Origin: Clostridia bacterium
Lineage (GTDB): Bacteria; Bacillota; Clostridia; Oscillospirales; Acutalibacteraceae
NCBI GenBank assembly: GCA_017468425.1
Contig: JAFUIO010000040.1
Span: 1-32,521, forward strand
Length of the DNA: 32,521 nucleotides
Direction of reading: 5' to 3'
The notes beneath the pieces are model-generated. The model ran no database searches. It saw nothing but the letters and a program-made list of their open reading frames with translations, and was not told the DNA's origin. This document shows, piece by piece, positions 9,801-14,768 of this stretch. Position numbers and translations under genes: made by a program. Every line of letters starts with the position of its first letter. Within the stretch, counting starts at the first letter, position 1.

Positions 9801-10000
9801 TCAGAAGGAATTATAACATTTCTGTCGTTACCTGAATAACTTGTAATTGCCGCCGTTTTACTTGAAAGTTTAACATATTCATAATCACCTGATTTTTTTA
9901 TATCCACAGCCTCGGCGGTAAATATACCTATATCAAGCACAGAAAAAACTGATACAACAATTGTCAATGACAATAAAATTGAAATTATTCTCTTTTTCAC
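6878..10000 (-). CDS. BspA-like leucine-rich repeat surface protein
   Basis: A 1040-residue exported protein. The start is GTG at 10000: GAGGTGG lies 6-8 bases upstream and the signal peptide (VKKRIISILLSLTIVVSVF) begins there. The longer ATG frame to 10054 overlaps the upstream gene and has no ribosome site. Residues about 40-850 hold many LRR_5 repeats of the Treponema/BspA type (IGDYAFAYNGSLETVNIPSG, AFxxCxxLxxVxLPxx). Two Ig-like modules follow (about 860-1010), each with YTGKxxxPxV and a VTITGxGNYSG-type end. The end is an amphipathic tail, FFSRLGSSIKAFFIRVG then AFFKGIF. BspA-like proteins act in adhesion and binding of host or substrate ligands (family knowledge). It is third in the sigma-antisigma operon, 13 bases after the preceding stop, so its display is probably coupled to that signal. 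Confidence 0.9.
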   Translation of the reverse strand: MKKRIISILLSLTIVVSVFSVLDIGIFTAEAVDIKKSGDYEYVKLSSKTAAITSYSGNDRNVIIPSEIAGLSVVEIYDYCFNGESVKTVYSTNGFTKPAELKSHPNKFYNNRIKTVTIPSTVKTIGTHAFGEMKNLQNVVFSEGIITIKDFAFANCNNLQQINLPESLVDFNLNSFEGTSITEIALGNNVTRPVLSEYQGSKVRRLICNADNVALDKLTLRADSSLEEVVCNGSFLGGNLKGSPIKRVICNSDVPYSTVLVMAASDYVYCSDMESENVVFSSSESDMKRKYISGDFEYYLNEKSEAVISRYIGKEKNVTVPENLDNYTVTTIAPLGFSSLSFIDVSAEGYRYKEGEKWYIITNNLVSVNLPDTVKTIGDYAFAYNGSLETVNIPSGVTEIPQECFFGCKKMVNMNLPDSVREIGSSAFEGCKVLESVEIKGVVNVGDKAFYQCNKLVNVAFSDSLKSIGSSALQYCTLTETLDLSSVEKLGENVFSHNSTIKKVILNDNLKVLENGVFSYCRNLEEINFPAELVSIGNYSFENTGIKSAVFGGKLKEIGKRAFEMAALDGTVDLSTVEIIGEDAFGWCMDIEKVVLCDNLKILEKETFEMCVKLREINFPSELVEIKDSCFSETRITTAIFGGKLKKIGACAFLGCRELTEVKFQEGLTQIDADAFNVCEKLSRIDLPESIEKIGNFAFASTAVQVLVIPENLSVIGYGAFKNCASLETLYFNAMNCTVDRYGHIETDLNYDNLQASSPFYGCNIKEIYLGAGITSIGGNSDTYGSFESCESLEEIMIPDTVSKIGKASFKNCSSLKIAVISDSVTSVADDAFDGCENLTIVCFKDSYIYDYALNNGIAVSTFLVSPIPNQTYTGKKITPPVTVTFSGETLHKYIDFGVTYENNINVGNADVIVKGKGDYKVFSNKTKFSIVTKNIASTTITPIADQAYTGKEVTPDVIISDSSGILCKDKDYTVSYSKNKKEGTATVTITGIGNYSGNTSVEFEIVKMNDTENFFSRLGSSIKAFFIRVGAFFKGIFSW

Positions 10001-10013
10001 TATTGCCACCTCA

Positions 10014-11030
10014 TTATTTCTTTGAAACTGCAAATGTGCAGAAACAATCTTCATATTCTATGGTTACATTCAGAGTTTCTTTAAAAAGCGTTTTGATATG
10101 TTCGTAAGAGACCGTGTATTCACCCTTCTTCAGTTCTCTTTCACTGCCGTCGCTGTAAAGAGCATAAACCTGCATTGAATCGCATCTGAAGGTTTCAAGA
10201 TTTTCAGCAGTAAAATCAAAGGTATCGGGAAATACCGCATAAATTGAATTGAGTTTTTTGGTAGATGTATTTTCAATAACTCTTACGGTAATTTTTTCAG
10301 TAAAGCCATTCGACTTTATTATAACTGTTTCATATTTTGCTTCAGTTCCGAAAGCTTTTGATACTTCCACAATATAGTCTTTTGGCTGAATAAGTTTTCT
10401 CTCGCCATTTGTGTATTCGGCAAAAACCTTGATTCCGTTTCCGCTGAATTTTTCTCCTACATAATATTCTGTTCTGAAATCAGATGTTGTCTGAATGCTG
10501 ATATTTTTTATATCGATTGTCTCCTGTGTATAGGTTTCCGCCACCAATTCACTTTTGGTTTCAGTTGTTATTATATCTTTTGGGGTTGATGATTCTTCTG
10601 CTTTGGTTTTTATTTCTTTTAATTCAGTTGTTGTTTCTGTAATTATCTGTTCCTGATTAAAAAATTCAGAAACAATCCCCGAAAGAGACCTGATAACAGA
10701 AACATTTTCACTGGTTTTAATCTGCGTTCCCGCAATCAGAATCAACACTGCAACTGCAACTGCTGCTGCAACAATACCGGGCTTGTTATTTGATTTGGTA
10801 TTAAGCTTCTCAAAGAACTCGTTACGTGAAATAACGGGAAGAATCTGCACCATATCGCCTGAGCGCAGTGCATTGATAACATCGGCACATTCATCTATAA
10901 AATCAAAATCCAATTCTTCATCGCTTTCAAAAATTTCATCCATAAAATCTTCAAGCATTGCACAAAGCTTATCTGCAAAATTTTCCGTAAAATCAGGATG
11001 CAATAGTATTTCCTTGTTAACTGTAATCAT
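10014..11030 (-). CDS. Putative anti-sigma factor with Ig-like ectodomain
   Basis: A 338-residue protein. ATG 11030 is chosen because GGAGG lies 8 bases upstream. The ATG at 11048 lacks a site. Residues 1-80 are an acidic cytoplasmic helical part, residues 85-104 a single membrane helix (GIVAAAVAVAVLILIAGTQI), then a Thr/Glu-rich stalk. Two Ig-like modules follow (YVGEKFSGNGIKVFAEYTNG and YALYSDGSERELKKGEYTV), resembling bacterial Ig group 3/4 domains. It overlaps the sigma gene by 14 bases, the usual sign of translational coupling between ECF sigma and anti-sigma. The topology fits signal reception outside and sigma binding inside. No HXXXCXXC zinc anti-sigma motif is seen, so the sigma-binding domain would be of another class. 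Function is inferred from position and topology. Confidence 0.7.
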   Translation of the reverse strand: MITVNKEILLHPDFTENFADKLCAMLEDFMDEIFESDEELDFDFIDECADVINALRSGDMVQILPVISRNEFFEKLNTKSNNKPGIVAAAVAVAVLILIAGTQIKTSENVSVIRSLSGIVSEFFNQEQIITETTTELKEIKTKAEESSTPKDIITTETKSELVAETYTQETIDIKNISIQTTSDFRTEYYVGEKFSGNGIKVFAEYTNGERKLIQPKDYIVEVSKAFGTEAKYETVIIKSNGFTEKITVRVIENTSTKKLNSIYAVFPDTFDFTAENLETFRCDSMQVYALYSDGSERELKKGEYTVSYEHIKTLFKETLNVTIEYEDCFCTFAVSKK

Positions 11031-11595
11031 TGCGTTCTCCTCCTTCAAAGTTAATTGAATAAACCATATCTTTGATTTTATTTCTCAGTCGCATCAGTCG
11101 CATTGATGCGGCAGGTCTTGATATTCCTGTTTTCTCAGAAATTTTTTCAACACTTATTTTCTGAACATACCGCAGATTGTAAAGCTCTTTTTCTTCATCT
11201 GATAAAATATCAATCAGCATTTTGGCAAAAATTTCATAGTCAATCAGGTCAATACGTTCATCATACTCTTCATCGGTAACCGAAATGTTTTCTGCATTTT
11301 CAAGAGGAACCTGACGTTTCAGTTCTCTTGCATCTTTTTGTTTTTGCCTTTTGACAAAGTTGTTGGCAGTACGGTAGAGAAAAGTTTTCGGGTCTTCAAA
11401 TTCGTTGCCATCGAGAAGCTTGTTATAAAAAACTATAAACGTTTCCTGAACACAATCGTCTGCAGCTTCCCTTGAACCGTTAAGTCGTGAAAGACAATAA
11501 TTAAAAAGCTTCAGCCGATACTTGTCGTAACACTCCTGCAATTGTGCATTTATGTACTTCTTTTTATTTATTGTCCTCACTCCTTTCACTTTCAT
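11017..11595 (-). CDS. ECF-type RNA polymerase sigma factor (sigma-70 family)
   Basis: A regulator of transcription initiation of about 184-192 residues. Region 2 (residues about 22-85: YRLKLFNYCLSRLNG, DDCVQETFIVFYNKL, TFLYRTANNFVKRQKQK) binds core polymerase and the -10 element. Region 4 (about 130-180: LSDEEKELYNLRYVQKISV, EKTGISRPAASMRLMRLR) binds the -35 element. There is no region 1.1 or 3, as in ECF factors. The frame opens at ATG 11595, but that codon has no ribosome site and sits at the predicted transcript start. AAAGGAG at 11580-11586 points to ATA 11571 as the real start (see findings). It is first in the operon sigma, anti-sigma, LRR protein and is probably autoregulated through 11601-11630. 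Confidence 0.92.
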   Translation of the reverse strand: MKVKGVRTINKKKYINAQLQECYDKYRLKLFNYCLSRLNGSREAADDCVQETFIVFYNKLLDGNEFEDPKTFLYRTANNFVKRQKQKDARELKRQVPLENAENISVTDEEYDERIDLIDYEIFAKMLIDILSDEEKELYNLRYVQKISVEKISEKTGISRPAASMRLMRLRNKIKDMVYSINFEGGERNDYS

Positions 11596-11600
11596 CTGTT

Positions 11601-11630
11601 ATATAATCAACAAAAATCTGAAATGTAACA
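11601..11630 (-). promoter_or_regulatory. Putative autoregulatory ECF-sigma promoter
   Basis: On the minus strand the site reads TGTTACATTT, CAG, then ATTTTTGTTGATTATAT, 27 of 30 bases identical to the site at 6840-6869. The two copies are otherwise embedded in unrelated flanks except for a GATGAAA in each leader. The expected transcript start is near 11594. Confidence 0.7.
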
Positions 11631-11708
11631 GAATATTTTTAATTTTATTATAAACCTGAAAAACATTTTCTGAACAAAATTATATTATTATCACTCAATA
11701 AATTTAAC

Positions 11709-11736
11709 GATTTTCGTCTGAGCTTGTACGAAAATC
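11709..11736. other. Perfect hairpin in the intergenic region
   Basis: Arms GATTTTCGT (11709-11717) and ACGAAAATC (11728-11736) form a perfect 9-bp stem with a 10-base loop. It lies between the divergent sigma gene and the ADP-ribosylglycohydrolase gene, just upstream of the first tandem promoter, with only a weak T run. It could be an operator or a leftover terminator. Confidence 0.45.
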
Positions 11737-11743
11737 AAAAATT

Positions 11744-11771
11744 TTCACATATTTTTTATTTATGCTATACT
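11744..11771 (+). promoter_or_regulatory. Promoter P1 before the ADP-ribosylglycohydrolase gene
   Basis: TTCACA (11744-11749), a 16-base spacer, then TATACT (11766-11771) preceded by TGC, an extended -10. It shares AAAATTTTCACA and TATGCTATA with P2 downstream. A short hairpin (TCGGC/GCCGA, 11788-11802) lies in the leader. Confidence 0.6.
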
Positions 11772-11814
11772 ATTCAGCCGTATGTTGTCGGCTTTCTGCC
11801 GAAATCTTAAAATT

Positions 11815-11843
11815 TTCACAGCATTATTAAAATATGCTATAAT
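11815..11843 (+). promoter_or_regulatory. Promoter P2 before the ADP-ribosylglycohydrolase gene
   Basis: TTCACA (11815-11820), a 17-base spacer, then a perfect TATAAT (11838-11843) with extended -10 TGC. It looks like a duplicate of P1, 71 bp downstream. A third GCTATAAT at 11886-11893 has no good -35. Confidence 0.7.
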
Positions 11844-11940
11844 AAAAATGTCTCCTGCAGGGCGACCTTAACAGACAAATCATCCGCTATAATATGGTTG
11901 TAAAGCACAAAACAAATTTTAAATTTTTGGAGGTAATATT

Positions 11941-12744
11941 ATGACAGGTGCAATTATTGGTGATATCGTCGGTTCAAGATTTGAATTTGACAATTTAAAA
12001 TCAAAGAATTTTGAATTTTTCCACACAGAGTGCGATTTTACAGACGATTCTGTTATGACTCTTGCAATCGCAAAATGTCTGACGGGGTATGACGCAATCA
12101 CAGACTACGAAGAATTCAAGAAAAATCTTGTGAAGGTCATGCACGAGGTAGGAAGAAAATATCCCGACTGCGGTTACGGCGGCAGATTCTGGGTGTGGAT
12201 GATGAGAAATCACACTGAGCCTTATTACAGTTACGGCAACGGCTCCGCAATGCGTGTGTCCCCTGTTGCGTGGTTTGCTTCTTCTCTTGAAGAATGTGAA
12301 AAATTAGCCAAAGCCACTGCAGAAGTCACACACGACCATCCCGAAGGAATCAAGGGTGCAGTGGCAGTTGCAGGTGCAATTTATCTTGCAAGAACAGGTC
12401 ACACAATGGATGAAATCAGGGAATATACAAAGAAGTATTACGAAATCAATTTCACACTGGATGAAATAAGAGATGATTATGATTTCTACGAAATCTGTCA
12501 GAAGTCTGTACCCCAGGCACTTGAAGCATTCTTTGAATCAACAAGCTTTGAAGATGCAATCAGAAACGCAATTTCAATCGGTGGTGACAGCGACACAATC
12601 GCAGCAATGACAGGCTCAATCGCAGAAGCATTTTACGGAATCGAAGAAGACGTGAAAGATACTGCATTTTCTTATCTTGATGAATATCTGCTTTCAATCG
12701 CAGAGAAGTTCACAGAAAAATTTCCCGGCAATACAAAAGAATAA
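11941..12744 (+). CDS. ADP-ribosylglycohydrolase (DraG/ARH family)
   Basis: A 267-residue cytoplasmic enzyme expected to remove ADP-ribose from proteins or small molecules, using two metal ions (usually Mg or Mn). The family signatures are present: GAIIGDIVGSRFE at the N-terminus, the metal-binding TDDS (residues 34-37), and GGDSDT (214-219) near the C-terminus. The length fits the compact bacterial form. GGAGG lies 7 bases before ATG 11941. It is monocistronic by appearance, with two tandem promoters upstream and the riboswitch unit behind it. No partner ADP-ribosyltransferase is encoded nearby, so the substrate cannot be deduced. It could equally act on ADP-ribosylated DNA or on a metabolite. 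Confidence 0.9.
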   Translation: MTGAIIGDIVGSRFEFDNLKSKNFEFFHTECDFTDDSVMTLAIAKCLTGYDAITDYEEFKKNLVKVMHEVGRKYPDCGYGGRFWVWMMRNHTEPYYSYGNGSAMRVSPVAWFASSLEECEKLAKATAEVTHDHPEGIKGAVAVAGAIYLARTGHTMDEIREYTKKYYEINFTLDEIRDDYDFYEICQKSVPQALEAFFESTSFEDAIRNAISIGGDSDTIAAMTGSIAEAFYGIEEDVKDTAFSYLDEYLLSIAEKFTEKFPGNTKE

Positions 12745-12779
12745 AAGTCCTATTATTGGGACTCAGACAGTATTTTTAG

Positions 12780-12808
12780 TTGTGCTCAAGTGTTGTCTGT
12801 GATATATT
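12780..12808 (+). promoter_or_regulatory. Promoter of the riboswitch transcript
   Basis: TTGTGC (12780-12785), a 17-base spacer and TATATT (12803-12808). The -10 lies in the loop of a perfect 12-bp palindrome, and the predicted transcript start is near 12815, just before the riboswitch. Confidence 0.55.
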
Positions 12809-12824
12809 ATATTCACAGACAACA
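12791..12824. repeat. Perfect 12-bp inverted repeat around the -10 box
   Basis: Arms TGTTGTCTGTGA (12791-12802) and TCACAGACAACA (12813-12824) match perfectly around a 10-base AT loop that contains the -10. There is no T tract after it, so it is not a terminator. Its position fits a repressor operator. Confidence 0.75.
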
Positions 12825-12829
12825 GATTT

Positions 12830-12914
12830 ACCTATAAAGAGTGCGTGAGGGACAAGCCCGTTGACCGCACAGCAACCTGCCTTTCAGGTAAGGTGCTAAT
12901 GCTTGCCGATAGGT
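12830..12914 (+). promoter_or_regulatory. SAM-I (S-box) riboswitch aptamer
   Basis: The aptamer has the conserved S-box order. P1 is ACCTAT (12830-12835) with ATAGGT (12909-12914). AAGAG in J1/2 is followed by P2, GTGCG (12841-12845) with CGCAC (12866-12870). Inside P2 is the kink region GAGGGA..GCCCG..GA. CAGCAACC leads into P3 (ACCTG/CAGGT), and GGTGCTAAT gives P4. It binds S-adenosylmethionine in this class and normally turns expression off. A terminator (12939-12972) and a ribosome-site hairpin (12972-13008) form the expression platform. Confidence 0.85.
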
Positions 12915-12938
12915 CCTTAAGTTTTGCCCCCATATTTT

Positions 12939-12972
12939 ACGGGCCCGTCGGAAACGATGGGTTCGTTTTTTT
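12939..12972 (+). terminator. Riboswitch-controlled intrinsic terminator
   Basis: A 12-bp stem (12939-12950 with 12955-12966, including three G.U pairs) closes on a GAAA tetraloop and runs into seven T. It sits 25 bases after the aptamer P1, as expected for a transcriptional S-box off switch. CCGAT (12906-12910) can pair with GTCGG (12947-12951) as part of an antiterminator. Confidence 0.85.
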
Positions 12973-13008
12973 GCACTCTTTAAAAATAATTTTTCAAAAA
13001 GGAGTGCA
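12972..13008 (+). promoter_or_regulatory. Hairpin hiding the ribosome-binding site
   Basis: TGCACTCTTT (12972-12981) pairs with AAGGAGTGCA (12999-13008), a 10-bp stem with one G.U pair. It covers the AAGGAG site used by the start at 13014. The left arm can instead pair perfectly for 9 bp with AAAGAGTGC (12836-12844) inside the aptamer, where P2 begins. Confidence 0.65.
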
Positions 13009-13013
13009 TTAAA

Positions 13014-13283
13014 ATGCGAAAAATCAGAGATCTGATCAGTCCCGACAAAAAAGTCTACATTGTACTGAACAATGAAAAAATCAGAGAAAAGTTTATGGCA
13101 GATGCCGAAAAAGAAGGCATTACTTTTTCTGACGGTGTTCTGCCCACACAAAGAAAAGCAGAAGACGTTATGTCACTGCAGAAAGACGGAACAATCTGCT
13201 ATCTCGGGTGGGCAGGCCGGATTTGTTTCAAAAGTATGAAAGAAAATGTCCTGCGTATTGATTATGAGAAATACACCGGATAA
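13014..13283 (+). CDS. Small protein under SAM riboswitch control, unknown
   Basis: An 89-residue soluble protein, function not recognised. AAGGAG lies 9 bases before ATG 13014. The sequence has no signal peptide or membrane helix. Notable parts are KKVYIVLNNEKIREKF (an alpha/beta start), AEKEGITFSDG, GTICYLGWAGRICF and a C-terminal RIDYEKYTG. It has two Cys (at CYLG and ICF) and no metal-binding cluster. It is the only gene between the S-box riboswitch and a strong terminator, so it forms a single-gene SAM-responsive unit. S-box genes usually belong to methionine, cysteine or SAM metabolism or transport, but nothing in the sequence shows a link beyond the riboswitch. Confidence 0.75.
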   Translation: MRKIRDLISPDKKVYIVLNNEKIREKFMADAEKEGITFSDGVLPTQRKAEDVMSLQKDGTICYLGWAGRICFKSMKENVLRIDYEKYTG

Positions 13284-13313
13284 TCCTGTTTGTGTAAAAA
13301 AATACATTTAACG

Positions 13314-13353
13314 AAAAACTCCGACTTACCGTATGGCTGGTCGGAGTTTTTTT
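13314..13353. terminator. Bidirectional terminator
   Basis: A perfect 12-bp stem (13314-13325 with 13340-13351) has a 14-base loop and T runs on both sides. It ends the small riboswitch gene on plus and the FAD oxidoreductase gene on minus. Confidence 0.9.
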
Positions 13354-13358
13354 CATAT

Positions 13359-14615
13359 TTACAACACTGCACCATTTTCTTTCAGCTTCTGCTGAAGAGA
13401 TTCAATGTCAACAGTATGTGCAGTTGTGTCGGTTTTGTGAGCAATTGCAACTGCAGTGCCTGCAGCTTCACCAAGACAACAGCATATCGGCATTATTCTT
13501 ACAGATGCCTGCGCTTCATGTGTTGCAGAAAGGCATCGGCCTGCAACAAGTAAGTTATCAAACTCCTTTGGCAGAAGTGAACGATATGGAATTGTGTAAA
13601 ATTCGCCATCACCGAAATATCTGTGACTTGTTCCTGTGCCTGACGGATTATGAATGTCAATATCATAATTGCCCAGAGCGATTGAATCATCAAAACGTGT
13701 ACAGTTTATAATTTCATCACCTGTGAGAATATGCACACCTTTAAGTTTTCTGCTTTCTCTGATTCCGATATCAACGGCAACAGAAATCAATGCACTTTCG
13801 TGAAAAGCATCTGAATTTTCCTTAAGAAAAGCTATCAGTTCATGAATCTGCTTTCTTGCAATAACTTCCGCTTTGCTTACATCAAAAGGATTTGTAGGGT
13901 CGAGCATTACAACACGGGTGGTGTTGAAATGCAGAACATCCTCACCTACCCCGAAGAAAACAAGTATATTTTCTCTGGGATTTGTAATTTCACCCTTTGC
14001 CTGTTTTTCTTTGTAAAGTTCCTGCAAACGCGGTCTTTCCGCCGTAAAAAGGTCAAGGTCAACACCACTCATACGGAAACAGGTTGTCATGGGCTGACAA
14101 AGATTATCACTTTCGCGGCCTAACTGATAATCGCAACCTGCAAGGAAGAAAAGCTCCCCATCTCCTGTGGCATCAACAAAGAAATCTGCTTCAGCTGTGA
14201 TTTTCTGCCCTTTTGCAGTTATATCAACTCCTGTGATTTTTCTGCCTTCAGTTTTAACATCATAAACTACGCCGTGAAAAAGAACATCAACACCTGCTTC
14301 GTTTGTCATATCGTCAAGAACGATTTTAAAATATTCGGAATTGAATTCATGGTCCTTGCAATCATCGACATATTCATCGTGACGCACTTTCATTTCCCTG
14401 AAAATTCCTTTTGAAAGGTAGTTCTTTTCGCCATTCTTATCCCAGTATGGTTTTGTCCAGTAAGGCATAAAGGGATAGACAAGATTATTGGAAATTGCAC
14501 CGCCAAGGCAACCTGATTTTTCAACAAGCAAAACCTTAAGACCTTCACGCGCTGCACTTACTGCAGCTGCAACACCGCTGAGACCTCCGCCTGCAACAAT
14601 AAGATTATATTTCAT
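13359..14615 (-). CDS. FAD-dependent oxidoreductase (FAD_oxidored family)
   Basis: A 418-residue cytoplasmic flavoprotein. ATG 14615 is chosen because the Rossmann motif GGGLSGVAAAVSAAREG starts at residue 8 and GAAAAGAGTG lies just upstream. The longer frame to 14687 adds a leader unlike the family. An ADP-binding end of the fold (VLLVEKSGCLGG), VDATGDGELFFLAGCDY in the middle and the C-terminal FAD segment (LLVAGRCLSATHEAQ, then RIMPICCCLGEAAGTA) match PF12831-type proteins. The electron acceptor and substrate are unknown. Members often lie in glycan-use loci. It follows a terminator that ends the kdsB-type operon, so it is probably transcribed alone, though in the same direction and possibly for the same pathway. 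Confidence 0.85.
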   Translation of the reverse strand: MKYNLIVAGGGLSGVAAAVSAAREGLKVLLVEKSGCLGGAISNNLVYPFMPYWTKPYWDKNGEKNYLSKGIFREMKVRHDEYVDDCKDHEFNSEYFKIVLDDMTNEAGVDVLFHGVVYDVKTEGRKITGVDITAKGQKITAEADFFVDATGDGELFFLAGCDYQLGRESDNLCQPMTTCFRMSGVDLDLFTAERPRLQELYKEKQAKGEITNPRENILVFFGVGEDVLHFNTTRVVMLDPTNPFDVSKAEVIARKQIHELIAFLKENSDAFHESALISVAVDIGIRESRKLKGVHILTGDEIINCTRFDDSIALGNYDIDIHNPSGTGTSHRYFGDGEFYTIPYRSLLPKEFDNLLVAGRCLSATHEAQASVRIMPICCCLGEAAGTAVAIAHKTDTTAHTVDIESLQQKLKENGAVL

Positions 14616-14726
14616 ATTATCACTCTTTTCAAAATGTAATATTTTATATGTCAATTTTAACACTGAACGCTGATAAAAACAAGACATAATATTCTGAATA
14701 TATTACTGAAAACACCTAAAAGCACA

Positions 14727-14757
14727 AAAGACCGGCCATCGATGATGACCAGTCTTC
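14727..14757 (-). terminator. Terminator of the kdsB-type operon
   Basis: On the minus strand GACTGGTCAT (14754-14745) pairs with ATGGCCGGTC (14739-14730), 10 bp with two G.U pairs, followed by TTTTGTGCTTTT. It lies 12 bases after the membrane protein stop and separates it from the FAD gene. The wobble pairs make it specific for the minus strand. Confidence 0.8.
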
Positions 14758-14768
14758 GTATTTACAGT

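Noticed and set aside
10000..10054. Longer start of the LRR protein at ATG 10054
   Set aside because: It would run into the preceding gene, lacks a ribosome site and hides the signal peptide. GTG 10000 with GAGGTGG fits better.
12746..12763. Small hairpin AGTCC/GGACT after the ADP-ribosylglycohydrolase gene
   Set aside because: The stem is only 5 bp and no T run follows, so it is not called as a terminator.
12828..13151. A minus-strand frame over the riboswitch
   Set aside because: It overlaps a structured RNA and the small plus-strand gene, and has no coding evidence.
11941..13283. A toxin-antitoxin or phage-defence pair made of the ADP-ribosylglycohydrolase and the 89-residue protein
   Set aside because: They have separate promoters and a riboswitch between them, and no ADP-ribosyltransferase motif is present in the small protein.
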